Source of the DNA: Cordylochernes scorpioides
Taxonomy: Eukaryota > Arthropoda > Arachnida > Pseudoscorpiones > Chernetidae
DNA length: 64,000 nt
Assembly: GCA_030710605.1 (NCBI GenBank)
Contig: CP092870.1
Coordinates: forward strand, 52,217,921-52,281,920
Reading direction: 5' to 3'
The position numbers and the translations under genes were made by a program. A model generated the notes under the pieces. The model made no database searches, was not told the DNA's origin, and was given only the letters and a program-made list of their open reading frames with translations. Positions 11,679 through 23,247 of the stretch are shown in pieces (the stretch's first letter is position 1; every line of letters begins with the position of its first letter).

Positions 11679-14081
11679 AATTGCCTAAGAAAAAATTGTC
11701 AAACTTGTCCCTCTCTTAAGAACCATGACACTTTTCAAACAACTAGTTGTAAATTAGTGAATACTATTTATAAATTAACATGCCAAATTTGTCAACTATC
11801 ATATATAGGACAAACTTGTAATCCATTAAATATACGAATAAACCTACATAGAAACCACGCTAAAAAATCAATTGGTAATATATATATGAAAGAACACAAT
11901 CAATTACATACTTTTAACAACTTTAAGATAGAAATACTAGACATATGTCAAAACAAAAAACAACGACTATTATTAGAAAACAACTACATTTATAAACACA
12001 ACACATTATTCCCTTATGGACTTAACGACGAATTAAACTACACATACAAACCACAAACAGAAGAAATTTCAACTTATGAAATCAGTTGCAAATATAAAAA
12101 TGAATTTAAAACTAAACCTAATAAAACTAGAGGTAAAACTACAAATAAATTAGGTTACATTGAATTTGAAGAATTACTGGACCCAAAACAAATGTACACT
12201 AACAACTTCGTCGATAAATTTATTAAAACATTATTTAAACTAAATAATAATAAATTTATCAAACTCATAGAATATATTAAAATTCATAATCTGACTAACA
12301 GATTAATAGATATCACACACGACATCTTTAAATACAGAAAAATTAAACAAAATACTAATAACATTAATATTATCATTAAATTTAATAACAATTTATTTAA
12401 TCATATTAAATTTAATGATATTTTTAATAACCAAATCATCAATAATCTTTTCCCTATAAAAAATTTAAATTTTAAAACAATCTGGAGATACAATAAAAAT
12501 ATAGGTAATTTAGTTTGCAATTATAACCAATTTATTAATAATTTGGCAAATTTTAAAAAAATTAAATGTAATTGCAACAACTATATTGATAAATATAAGT
12601 ACTCAGGTCATATATTAACTAGCAACTTTTCTTTTTTAAATCCAGAATATCAAGAAATTTTAAATAAAGGGTATAAATATATACCTCAAATTAAACACAA
12701 TTATAATAATACAATTAAATCTATATTAAAAGATATAGATATTTTCATAAATAAAACTAGTATAAAATACAGTATTCCAGAATTTACTTTTCTGGAATGG
12801 AAACATAATATTAAAAAGGAAATTATAAATTATTATAATAATACACTTAAATACACAAAACCCAATTCAGACATTCCTTCTTTCAAAGAAAATATAATTA
12901 ATTTACAGAAGGACTATATTATCACTCCTATAGATAAATGTCCCAATAATTTATCTTTAATTTGTAAAAATCTATACCACGATATACTAAAAAAGGAAAT
13001 TGATAATAATCATAAATACACTTTTGCTAGAACTACAGGCACAAAAATCAAAAAAGACATCAAAAATGTTGAAAATTCACTAAAAATTTATAATAACCAC
13101 AAAAATCCAAACATACCAAAGTTCTATATAATTCCTAAACTACACAAAAAACCTATTTCTTTCAGAACAATCACATCTGGTATAAATTCAGTCATAAAAA
13201 ATATTGATATACAATTAGCCTCAACACTACAATTTATTATAAATAAATTAACTAATAAATATAATTATAAATTTATCAACTCAAATAAAAAAATCATTAA
13301 TTATTTAATGAACAATTGGACAAACATTGAAACAGTACACACATTTGACTTTGAGGACCTATATTCTAAAATAAATTTAAGAGATCTAAAGAATAAAATA
13401 ACCAATTTATTTAATGAATTAATTAATGACAAAACTTTCTACATTAAAATTATTCATAACAGATATAAAACATTTAAATTAGATCTTAAAACAGCAAAAA
13501 CTCTACTGGAAACATTTTTAAATTTTAACTATATAGAATTTAAAAATAAAATATATATTCAATCAGAAGGCGTTCCCATGGGTACTTCTTCTAGTCCGTT
13601 ACTAGCAAATTTAATATTGTTCTGGTACGAAAGAGAATACTTTCTACAAAATAATATTAATTGGCAAATATTCCGATATGTAGATGACATAATAATATTT
13701 AATAATCCACTGTTTAAAAAATTAATACCTGAAATATATCCTAAATACTTGAAACTTAAGAACAATGAAAAAATTTATAGAAACAAAAAAGTTAACTTTT
13801 TAGACTTGAATATAGACCTTACAAATAGTGCTGTTAGAGTTTATAATAAAAAGAGTAATTATAATTTCAATATTATAAAATACTGTAATATGAATTCTAA
13901 TATATCATTAAATTGCTGTAAAGGTATATATTATGGTCAGTTTCTAAGATTTTATAGAATAAATAATATATTAGATAATTTCATAGAAGATGTTAAAAAT
14001 TTAAACATGGAATTTATTAAAAACAAATTTAGTATCAAACAAGTAAAATATTTCAACAGTATATCAATTATAAAATATTAA
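11679..14081 (+). CDS. Penelope-like retroelement protein (copy 4), reference copy
   Basis: The frame runs from the AG at 11677-11678 to TAA at 14079-14081. It is closed upstream by TAA at 11661-11663 with no ATG between. Numbering residues from GTG 11757: TIY 3-5, Cys9 and Cys12, YIG 16-18, Arg27, Glu74, PYGLN soon after, CxC at Cys271/Cys273, RT motif A FDFEDLY 530-536, catalytic YVDD 641-644. The first in-frame ATG is residue 44, past the GIY-YIG signature. The protein is very rich in Asn, Lys and Ile, as expected from its AT-rich DNA. The upstream exon that would feed it lies in the gap. Confidence 0.92.
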   Translation, partial: NCLRKNCQTCPSLKNHDTFQTTSCKLVNTIYKLTCQICQLSYIGQTCNPLNIRINLHRNHAKKSIGNIYMKEHNQLHTFNNFKIEILDICQNKKQRLLLENNYIYKHNTLFPYGLNDELNYTYKPQTEEISTYEISCKYKNEFKTKPNKTRGKTTNKLGYIEFEELLDPKQMYTNNFVDKFIKTLFKLNNNKFIKLIEYIKIHNLTNRLIDITHDIFKYRKIKQNTNNINIIIKFNNNLFNHIKFNDIFNNQIINNLFPIKNLNFKTIWRYNKNIGNLVCNYNQFINNLANFKKIKCNCNNYIDKYKYSGHILTSNFSFLNPEYQEILNKGYKYIPQIKHNYNNTIKSILKDIDIFINKTSIKYSIPEFTFLEWKHNIKKEIINYYNNTLKYTKPNSDIPSFKENIINLQKDYIITPIDKCPNNLSLICKNLYHDILKKEIDNNHKYTFARTTGTKIKKDIKNVENSLKIYNNHKNPNIPKFYIIPKLHKKPISFRTITSGINSVIKNIDIQLASTLQFIINKLTNKYNYKFINSNKKIINYLMNNWTNIETVHTFDFEDLYSKINLRDLKNKITNLFNELINDKTFYIKIIHNRYKTFKLDLKTAKTLLETFLNFNYIEFKNKIYIQSEGVPMGTSSSPLLANLILFWYEREYFLQNNINWQIFRYVDDIIIFNNPLFKKLIPEIYPKYLKLKNNEKIYRNKKVNFLDLNIDLTNSAVRVYNKKSNYNFNIIKYCNMNSNISLNCCKGIYYGQFLRFYRINNILDNFIEDVKNLNMEFIKNKFSIKQVKYFNSISIIKY

Positions 14082-14194
14082 AAAAAAAATAAATGGAAAT
14101 ATCCATTTATGAAATCAACTTTCTATAATTTCTCTTAATATTAACTAATACAAATTTATAATCTTTAACAGTTAATTAAACTTTTATTAAATAA

Positions 14195-14350
14195 CTGATT
14201 AAAAGATTTTTTCACAAGATTTTTAAAGTGTTAAAGTATAGAGTTCATTTTTGTTTAATCTCCAATTTCTGGGGAGGAAAATGGAAGTTAAATAAAGATG
14301 AATTTGCACAATTAATAGCTTTATTAAACTCTTATAATTTGCCTTTTTAA
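14195..14350 (+). other. Possible small coding exon downstream of Penelope-like ORF
   Basis: A 51-codon open frame begins about 110 nt after the main stop and contains FWGGKWKLNKDEFAQL, which looks protein-like. It has no ATG. Equivalents are at 18481-18636, 22759-22914 and, on the minus strand, 2157-2312. In copy 2 a one-base loss extends it to end in GILKDE. In copy 3 a one-base loss in an A run shifts it. It may be a C-terminal exon, a relic of a longer protein, or chance. Confidence 0.3.
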
Positions 14351-14563
14351 AGGAATATTAAAAGATGAATAAGTGTTAAATCAGTTATTTTGATATAACT
14401 ATCTGTAAAGATTATAAAACTTAGCTTTCTTCCTTTAACTATTTTTCCTATCTTCTTTAATTTTCTTGTTGTTCAAAAAAATTCTGAAGAAATGGTCTAA
14501 ATTTGAAATGTGGGGGGACATTCCCCTCCCGCGACATGTGCCAGCCAGAAATAGATATACACA

Positions 14564-14584
14564 ATGGAGGACGCAGCGGTCAAG
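14564..14584 (+). promoter_or_regulatory. Candidate start exon feeding copy 5
   Basis: ATG GAG GAC GCA GCG GTC AAG precedes GTAGGT, a near-ideal 5' splice site. The ATG context is strong (A at -3, G at +4). The exon ends on a codon boundary. The AG at 15963-15964 opens the next long frame, also on a codon boundary (AAT TGC CTA). The exon is GC-richer than its surroundings, which supports function. The acceptor's pyrimidine tract is weak, which is the main doubt. Confidence 0.6.
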
Positions 14585-14683
14585 GTAGGTTTACAGTTTG
14601 AATTTGTTAACACTTGTATCTGTTATATGTTCATTTAAATATTTCACTGAAACAACTTAATATTAACACATAAAATACGGTTT

Positions 14684-14768
14684 AAAAGAGATCTATGACA
14701 TAATAAAGAAGGGGTTGAAATGTCGCTGGAATTTTATCTGATGATCCCCGTTCCAGCAGATCTCTTTT
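14684..14768 (+). ncRNA. Three-way-junction RNA element in Penelope-like unit (copy 4)
   Basis: P1 pairs AAAAGAGATCT (14684-14694) with AGATCTCTTTT (14758-14768), 11 bp. P2 pairs GACAT (14697-14701) with ATGTC (14720-14724). P3 pairs GCTGGAA (14725-14731) with TTCCAGC (14751-14757). P2 and P3 abut directly, as do P3 and P1, and two nucleotides join P1 to P2. GGGG in the P2 loop (14711-14714) can pair with CCCC in the P3 loop (14746-14749). CTGATGA lies in the P3 loop, GAAA follows GGGGTT, and AATAAA lies in the P2 loop. The order of these motifs does not give a standard hammerhead. The pairing was found by eye; activity is unknown. Confidence 0.6.
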
Positions 14769-15964
14769 TCCAATTTATTTCAATTTAAAGTTTTTTGTGT
14801 ATGTCTGGTCTACCATTAGGGTTTCAAAACATAATATCCAAACTTATAACAAATGTTAATTCATACTATAGATATATTACTAAATACAACTATTTATAAT
14901 CATATTATAAAATAAAAAAACCTTTAAAAATCTTTTTAAAAAAAAAAAAAAAAAAAAGGATAAAATATAAAATCATAAAAAAAAATATATATATATACTA
15001 ACAATCTTATCTACCTTCTTTATAAAACTCTTTTTTTTTTTTCCTTATTATTAGTTTGATTAAAAGTGCATGGTTCTGTCTTTCTCTCTTTTTTCTAACT
15101 ATTATATATATTATCTCTTCGATTATTCTATATATAGGATTAGAGTATGTCTGAATGACGTGTAAAAGCCGATGTAATAGACGTTACTTTGTTAATTTTT
15201 TTTATTGTTATTAATTATAAATATATAATTAACTTGAGGATGTAATAGAAGTAAAGGATTTTTTTTTCTCTCTCTATCTACAAATTAATAACATTTTACA
15301 AATTTTATAATTTGTATTTAAATGATCATAATAGTGAAGATAATTTTAATACAAAACTGGACTATAAAATTAAATAACTATTTATTATTATAATTAATTT
15401 AGATTTAGCTTGCTAATCTAATCAAATCTAACTGATATAAGTTATCATTATTATCAGTTTGCTCCTTAAATTTTTTAAAATTAGAATCACTGTTATAATT
15501 TTGTTATATAGTTTCTACACTATATTAATTCATATGAGCTTGCTCTATGATATATTTTTTTTATATATAACATAATATACAAATTAAATTATATTAGATA
15601 TTCTAATATAAATAAATCTTCATACAAATTTTAATTATCTTTCATTGTTTGATTATTAAAAATTAAATTATAAAAGTAATTCTAGAAAAAAAAATAATTT
15701 CAGAACTTTTGTTTTTTTCAGTGTTTTTGTTAGTTTAAAGATGTTTTTTTTATTAGTTATTCTTAAAAATATAACAGATAACAAACAGTAATATCTACAT
15801 ATTTATAGATTAATTATTCAATTTATTACAAATTTTATCACCACAAAAACAATTAAGTAAAATATATTTAAAAAATTCATAAGAATAACAAACTAAAAAA
15901 ACTAAAAAAAACTACAAACATATTAGTGTTAGCACCTCTTTTATGTTAATTTAAACTCGCTAAG

Positions 15965-18367
15965 AATTGCCTAAGAAAAAATTGTCAAACTTGTCCCTCT
16001 CTTAAGAACCATGACACTTTTCAAACAACTAGTTGTAAATTAGTGAATACTATTTATAAATTAACATGCCAAATTTGTCAACTATCATATATAGGACAAA
16101 CTTGTAATCCATTAAATATACGAATAAACCTACATAGAAACCACGCTAAAAAATCAATTGGTAATATATATATGAAAGAACACAATCAATTACATACTTT
16201 TAACAACTTTAAGATAGAAATACTAGACATATGTCAAAACAAAAAACAACGACTATTATTAGAAAACAACTACATTTATAAACACAACACATTATTCCCT
16301 TATGGACTTAACGACGAATTAAACTACACATACAAACCACAAACAGAAGAAATTTCAACTTATGAAATCAGTTGCAAATATAAAAATGAATTTAAAACTA
16401 AACCTAATAAAACTAGAGGTAAAACTACAAATAAATTAGGTTACATTGAATTTGAAGAATTACTGGACCCAAAACAAATGTACACTAACAACTTCGTCGA
16501 TAAATTTATTAAAACATTATTTAAACTAAATAATAATAAATTTATCAAACTCATAGAATATATTAAAATTCATAATCTGACTAACAGATTAATAGATATC
16601 ACACACGACATCTTTAAATACAGAAAAATTAAACAAAATACTAATAACATTAATATTATCATTAAATTTAATAACAATTTATTTAATCATATTAAATTTA
16701 ATGATATTTTTAATAACCAAATCATCAATAATCTTTTCCCTATAAAAAATTTAAATTTTAAAACAATCTGGAGATACAATAAAAATATAGGTAATTTAGT
16801 TTGCAATTATAACCAATTTATTAATAATTTGGCAAATTTTAAAAAAATTAAATGTAATTGCAACAACTATATTGATAAATATAAGTACTCAGGTCATATA
16901 TTAACTAGCAACTTTTCTTTTTTAAATCCAGAATATCAAGAAATTTTAAATAAAGGGTATAAATATATACCTCAAATTAAACACAATTATAATAATACAA
17001 TTAAATCTATATTAAAAGATATAGATATTTTCATAAATAAAACTAGTATAAAATACAGTATTCCAGAATTTACTTTTCTGGAATGGAAACATAATATTAA
17101 AAAGGAAATTATAAATTATTATAATAATACACTTAAATACACAAAACCCAATTCAGACATTCCTTCTTTCAAAGAAAATATAATTAATTTACAGAAGGAC
17201 TATATTATCACTCCTATAGATAAATGTCCCAATAATTTATCTTTAATTTGTAAAAATCTATACCACGATATACTAAAAAAGGAAATTGATAATAATCATA
17301 AATACACTTTTGCTAGAACTACAGGCACAAAAATCAAAAAAGACATCAAAAATGTTGAAAATTCACTAAAAATTTATAATAACCACAAAAATCCAAACAT
17401 ACCAAAGTTCTATATAATTCCTAAACTACACAAAAAACCTATTTCTTTCAGAACAATCACATCTGGTATAAATTCAGTCATAAAAAATATTGATATACAA
17501 TTAGCCTCAACACTACAATTTATTATAAATAAATTAACTAATAAATATAATTATAAATTTATCAACTCAAATAAAAAAATCATTAATTATTTAATGAACA
17601 ATTGGACAAACATTGAAACAGTACACACATTTGACTTTGAGGACCTATATTCTAAAATAAATTTAAGAGATCTAAAGAATAAAATAACCAATTTATTTAA
17701 TGAATTAATTAATGACAAAACTTTCTACATTAAAATTATTCATAACAGATATAAAACATTTAAATTAGATCTTAAAACAGCAAAAACTCTACTGGAAACA
17801 TTTTTAAATTTTAACTATATAGAATTTAAAAATAAAATATATATTCAATCAGAAGGCGTTCCCATGGGTACTTCTTCTAGTCCGTTACTAGCAAATTTAA
17901 TATTGTTCTGGTACGAAAGAGAATACTTTCTACAAAATAATATTAATTGGCAAATATTCCGATATGTAGATGACATAATAATATTTAATAATCCACTGTT
18001 TAAAAAATTAATACCTGAAATATATCCTAAATACTTGAAACTTAAGAACAATGAAAAAATTTATAGAAACAAAAAAGTTAACTTTTTAGACTTGAATATA
18101 GACCTTACAAATAGTGCTGTTAGAGTTTATAATAAAAAGAGTAATTATAATTTCAATATTATAAAATACTGTAATATGAATTCTAATATATCATTAAATT
18201 GCTGTAAAGGTATATATTATGGTCAGTTTCTAAGATTTTATAGAATAAATAATATATTAGATAATTTCATAGAAGATGTTAAAAATTTAAACATGGAATT
18301 TATTAAAAACAAATTTAGTATCAAACAAGTAAAATATTTCAACAGTATATCAATTATAAAATATTAA
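15965..18367 (+). CDS. Penelope-like retroelement protein (copy 5)
   Basis: From the GTG position onward the translation is identical to copy 4 and has no lesions. It is the one right-arm copy with both a sequenced candidate exon 1 (14564-14584) and an intact frame, so it is the best candidate for an expressed unit. The predicted intron is 14585-15964 (1380 nt), and joining is phase 0 on both sides. Confidence 0.92.
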   Translation, partial: NCLRKNCQTCPSLKNHDTFQTTSCKLVNTIYKLTCQICQLSYIGQTCNPLNIRINLHRNHAKKSIGNIYMKEHNQLHTFNNFKIEILDICQNKKQRLLLENNYIYKHNTLFPYGLNDELNYTYKPQTEEISTYEISCKYKNEFKTKPNKTRGKTTNKLGYIEFEELLDPKQMYTNNFVDKFIKTLFKLNNNKFIKLIEYIKIHNLTNRLIDITHDIFKYRKIKQNTNNINIIIKFNNNLFNHIKFNDIFNNQIINNLFPIKNLNFKTIWRYNKNIGNLVCNYNQFINNLANFKKIKCNCNNYIDKYKYSGHILTSNFSFLNPEYQEILNKGYKYIPQIKHNYNNTIKSILKDIDIFINKTSIKYSIPEFTFLEWKHNIKKEIINYYNNTLKYTKPNSDIPSFKENIINLQKDYIITPIDKCPNNLSLICKNLYHDILKKEIDNNHKYTFARTTGTKIKKDIKNVENSLKIYNNHKNPNIPKFYIIPKLHKKPISFRTITSGINSVIKNIDIQLASTLQFIINKLTNKYNYKFINSNKKIINYLMNNWTNIETVHTFDFEDLYSKINLRDLKNKITNLFNELINDKTFYIKIIHNRYKTFKLDLKTAKTLLETFLNFNYIEFKNKIYIQSEGVPMGTSSSPLLANLILFWYEREYFLQNNINWQIFRYVDDIIIFNNPLFKKLIPEIYPKYLKLKNNEKIYRNKKVNFLDLNIDLTNSAVRVYNKKSNYNFNIIKYCNMNSNISLNCCKGIYYGQFLRFYRINNILDNFIEDVKNLNMEFIKNKFSIKQVKYFNSISIIKY

Positions 18368-18849
18368 AAAAAAAATAAATGGAAATATCCATTTATGAAA
18401 TCAACTTTCTATAATTTCTCTTAATATTAACTAATACAAATTTATAATCTTTAACAGTTAATTAAACTTTTATTAAATAACTGATTAAAAGATTTTTTCA
18501 CAAGATTTTTAAAGTGTTAAAGTATAGAGTTCATTTTTGTTTAATCTCCAATTTCTGGGGAGGAAAATGGAAGTTAAATAAAGATGAATTTGCACAATTA
18601 ATAGCTTTATTAAACTCTTATAATTTGCCTTTTTAAAGGAATATTAAAAGATGAATAAGTGTTAAATCAGTTATTTTGATATAACTATCTGTAAAGATTA
18701 TAAAACTTAGCTTTCTTCCTTTAACTATTTTTCCTATCTTCTTTAATTTTCTTGTTGTTCAAAAAAATTCTGAAGAAATGGTCTAAATTTGAAATGTGGG
18801 GGGACATTCCCCTCCCGCGACATGTGCCAGCCAGAAATAGATATACACA

Positions 18850-18870
18850 ATGGAGGACGCAGCGGTCAAG
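18850..18870 (+). promoter_or_regulatory. Candidate start exon feeding copy 6
   Basis: Same exon and donor. It would join the AG at 20241-20242, but copy 6 then meets the nonsense codon at 20339. Confidence 0.55.
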
Positions 18871-18969
18871 GTAGGTTTACAGTTTGAATTTGTTAACACT
18901 TGTATCTGTTATATGTTCATTTAAATATTTCACTGAAACAACTTAATATTAACACATAAAATACGGTTT

Positions 18970-19054
18970 AAAAGAGATCTATGACATAATAAAGAAGGGG
19001 TTGAAATGTCGCTGGAATTTTATCTGATGATCCCCGTTCCAGCAGATCTCTTTT
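18970..19054 (+). ncRNA. Three-way-junction RNA element (copy 5)
   Basis: All 85 positions are identical to the 14684-14768 element although nearby homopolymers differ in length. Confidence 0.6.
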
Positions 19055-20242
19055 TCCAATTTATTTCAATTTAAAGTTTTTTGTGTATGTCTGGTCTACC
19101 ATTAGGGTTTCAAAACATAATATCCAAACTTATAACAAATGTTAATTCATACTATAGATATATTACTAAATACAACTATTTATAATCATATTATAAAATA
19201 AAAAAACCTTTAAAAATCTTTTAAAAAAAAAAAAAAAAAAAGGATAAAATATAAAATCATAAAAAAATATATATATATATACTAACAATCTTATCTACCT
19301 TCTTTATAAAACTCTTTTTTTTTTTTTCCTTATTATTAGTTTGATTAAAAGTGCATGGTTCTGTCTTTCTCTCTTTTTTCTAACTATTATATATATTATC
19401 TCTTCGATTATTCTATATATAGGATTAGAGTATGTCTGAATGACGTGTAAAAGCCGATGTAATAGACGTTACTTTGTTAATTTTTTTTATTGTTATTAAT
19501 TATAAATATATAATTAACTTGAGGATGTAATAGAAGTAAAGGATTTTTTTTTTCTCTCTCTATCTACAAATTAATAACATTTTACAAATTTTATAATTTG
19601 TATTTAAATGATCATAATAGTGAAGATAATTTTAATACAAAACTGGACTATAAAATTAAATAACTATTTATTATTATAATTAATTTAGATTTAGCTTGCT
19701 AATCTAATCAAATCTAACTGATATAAGTTATCATTATTATCAGTTTGCTCCTTAAATTTTTTAAAATTAGAATCACTGTTATAATTTTGTTATATAGTTT
19801 CTACACTATATTAATTCATATGAGCTTGCTCTATGATATATTTTTTTTTATATATAACATAATATACAAATTAAATTATATTAGATATTCTAATATAAAT
19901 AAATCTTCATACAAATTTTAATTATCTTTCATTGTTTGATTATTAAAAATTAAATTATAAAAGTAATTCTAGAAAAAAAAATAATTTCAGAACTTTTGTT
20001 TTTTTCAGTGTTTTTGTTAGTTTAAAGATGTTTTTTTTATTAGTTATTCTTAAAAATATAACAGATAACAAACAGTAATATCTACATATTTATAGATTAA
20101 TTATTCAATTTATTACAAATTTTATCACCACAAAAACAATTAAGTAAAATATATTTAAAAAATTCATAAGAATAACAAACTAAAAAAAACTACAAACATA
20201 TTAGTGTTAGCACCTCTTTTATGTTAATTTAAACTCGCTAAG

Positions 20243-22645
20243 AATTGCCTAAGAAAAAATTGTCAAACTTGTCCCTCTCTTAAGAACCATGACACTTTTC
20301 AAACAACTAGTTGTAAATTAGTGAATACTATTTATAAATAAACATGCCAAATTTGTCAACTATCATATATAGGACAAACTTGTAATCCATTAAATATACG
20401 AATAAACCTACATAGAAACCACGCTAAAAAATCAATTGGTAATATATATATGAAAGAACACAATCAATTACATACTTTTAACAACTTTAAGATAGAAATA
20501 CTAGACATATGTCAAAACAAAAAACAACGACTATTATTAGAAAACAACTACATTTATAAACACAACACATTATTCCCTTATGGACTTAACGACGAATTAA
20601 ACTACACATACAAACCACAAACAGAAGAAATTTCAACTTATGAAATCAGTTGCAAATATAAAAATGAATTTAAAACTAAACCTAATAAAACTAGAGGTAA
20701 AACTACAAATAAATTAGGTTACATTGAATTTGAAGAATTACTGGACCCAAAACAAATGTACACTAACAACTTCGTCGATAAATTTATTAAAACATTATTT
20801 AAACTAAATAATAATAAATTTATCAAACTCATAGAATATATTAAAATTCATAATCTGACTAACAGATTAATAGATATCACACACGACATCTTTAAATACA
20901 GAAAAATTAAACAAAATACTAATAACATTAATATTATCATTAAATTTAATAACAATTTATTTAATCATATTAAATTTAATGATATTTTTAATAACCAAAT
21001 CATCAATAATCTTTTCCCTATAAAAAATTTAAATTTTAAAACAATCTGGAGATACAATAAAAATATAGGTAATTTAGTTTGCAATTATAACCAATTTATT
21101 AATAATTTGGCAAATTTTAAAAAAATTAAATGTAATTGCAACAACTATATTGATAAATATAAGTACTCAGGTCATATATTAACTAGCAACTTTTCTTTTT
21201 TAAATCCAGAATATCAAGAAATTTTAAATAAAGGGTATAAATATATACCTCAAATTAAACACAATTATAATAATACAATTAAATCTATATTAAAAGATAT
21301 AGATATTTTCATAAATAAAACTAGTATAAAATACAGTATTCCAGAATTTACTTTTCTGGAATGGAAACATAATATTAAAAAGGAAATTATAAATTATTAT
21401 AATAATACACTTAAATACACAAAACCCAATTCAGACATTCCTTCTTTCAAAGAAAATATAATTAATTTACAGAAGGACTATATTATCACTCCTATAGATA
21501 AATGTCCCAATAATTTATCTTTAATTTGTAAAAATCTATACCACGATATACTAAAAAAGGAAATTGATAATAATCATAAATACACTTTTGCTAGAACTAC
21601 AGGCACAAAAATCAAAAAAGACATCAAAAATGTTGAAAATTCACTAAAAATTTATAATAACCACAAAAATCCAAACATACCAAAGTTCTATATAATTCCT
21701 AAACTACACAAAAAACCTATTTCTTTCAGAACAATCACATCTGGTATAAATTCAGTCATAAAAAATATTGATATACAATTAGCCTCAACACTACAATTTA
21801 TTATAAATAAATTAACTAATAAATATAATTATAAATTTATCAACTCAAATAAAAAAATCATTAATTATTTAATGAACAATTGGACAAACATTGAAACAGT
21901 ACACACATTTGACTTTGAGGACCTATATTCTAAAATAAATTTAAGAGATCTAAAGAATAAAATAACCAATTTATTTAATGAATTAATTAATGACAAAACT
22001 TTCTACATTAAAATTATTCATAACAGATATAAAACATTTAAATTAGATCTTAAAACAGCAAAAACTCTACTGGAAACATTTTTAAATTTTAACTATATAG
22101 AATTTAAAAATAAAATATATATTCAATCAGAAGGCGTTCCCATGGGTACTTCTTCTAGTCCGTTACTAGCAAATTTAATATTGTTCTGGTACGAAAGAGA
22201 ATACTTTCTACAAAATAATATTAATTGGCAAATATTCCGATATGTAGATGACATAATAATATTTAATAATCCACTGTTTAAAAAATTAATACCTGAAATA
22301 TATCCTAAATACTTGAAACTTAAGAACAATGAAAAAATTTATAGAAACAAAAAAGTTAACTTTTTAGACTTGAATATAGACCTTACAAATAGTGCTGTTA
22401 GAGTTTATAATAAAAAGAGTAATTATAATTTCAATATTATAAAATACTGTAATATGAATTCTAATATATCATTAAATTGCTGTAAAGGTATATATTATGG
22501 TCAGTTTCTAAGATTTTATAGAATAAATAATATATTAGATAATTTCATAGAAGATGTTAAAAATTTAAACATGGAATTTATTAAAAACAAATTTAGTATC
22601 AAACAAGTAAAATATTTCAACAGTATATCAATTATAAAATATTAA
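20243..22645 (+). pseudogene. Penelope-like retroelement protein (copy 6), endonuclease interrupted
   Basis: A TTA to TAA change at 20339-20341 places a stop inside the GIY-YIG motif region. The remaining frame is open from ATG 20450 to 22645 and keeps the CxC linker and RT. An 8-bp deletion in the A-rich leader upstream also distinguishes this copy. It could at most make an endonuclease-less RT. Confidence 0.88.
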
Positions 22646-23127
22646 AAAAAAAATAAATGGAAATATCCATTTATGAAATCAACTTTCTATAATTTCTCTT
22701 AATATTAACTAATACAAATTTATAATCTTTAACAGTTAATTAAACTTTTATTAAATAACTGATTAAAAGATTTTTTCACAAGATTTTTAAAGTGTTAAAG
22801 TATAGAGTTCATTTTTGTTTAATCTCCAATTTCTGGGGAGGAAAATGGAAGTTAAATAAAGATGAATTTGCACAATTAATAGCTTTATTAAACTCTTATA
22901 ATTTGCCTTTTTAAAGGAATATTAAAAGATGAATAAGTGTTAAATCAGTTATTTTGATATAACTATCTGTAAAGATTATAAAACTTAGCTTTCTTCCTTT
23001 AACTATTTTTCCTATCTTCTTTAATTTTCTTGTTGTTCAAAAAAATTCTGAAGAAATGGTCTAAATTTGAAATGTGGGGGGACATTCCCCTCCCGCGACA
23101 TGTGCCAGCCAGAAATAGATATACACA

Positions 23128-23148
23128 ATGGAGGACGCAGCGGTCAAG
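23128..23148 (+). promoter_or_regulatory. Candidate start exon at array edge (no downstream ORF)
   Basis: Same exon and donor. The array ends at about 24083, so any transcript from here would splice, if at all, into flanking DNA. Confidence 0.5.
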
Positions 23149-23247
23149 GTAGGTTTACAGTTTGAATTTGTTAACACTTGTATCTGTTATATGTTCATTT
23201 AAATATTTCACTGAAACAACTTAATATTAACACATAAAATACGGTTT

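Noticed and set aside
11757-11759. GTG as the start codon of the Penelope-like protein
   Set aside because: Non-AUG start in a eukaryote, with a conserved Cys-rich stretch continuing upstream in frame. The frame reads on to an AG splice-site candidate.
13559-13765. 68-codon antisense frame repeated in all units
   Set aside because: Shadow of the RT coding strand; it overlaps the GVPMG-YVDD region exactly and has no independent signal.
14711-14744. Canonical hammerhead ribozyme in the Penelope-like unit (CTGATGA and GAAA both present)
   Set aside because: GAAA precedes CTGATGA with only 17 nt between them, too short for stem III, the cleavage site and stem I. It does not fit type I, II or III; described instead as a separate structure.
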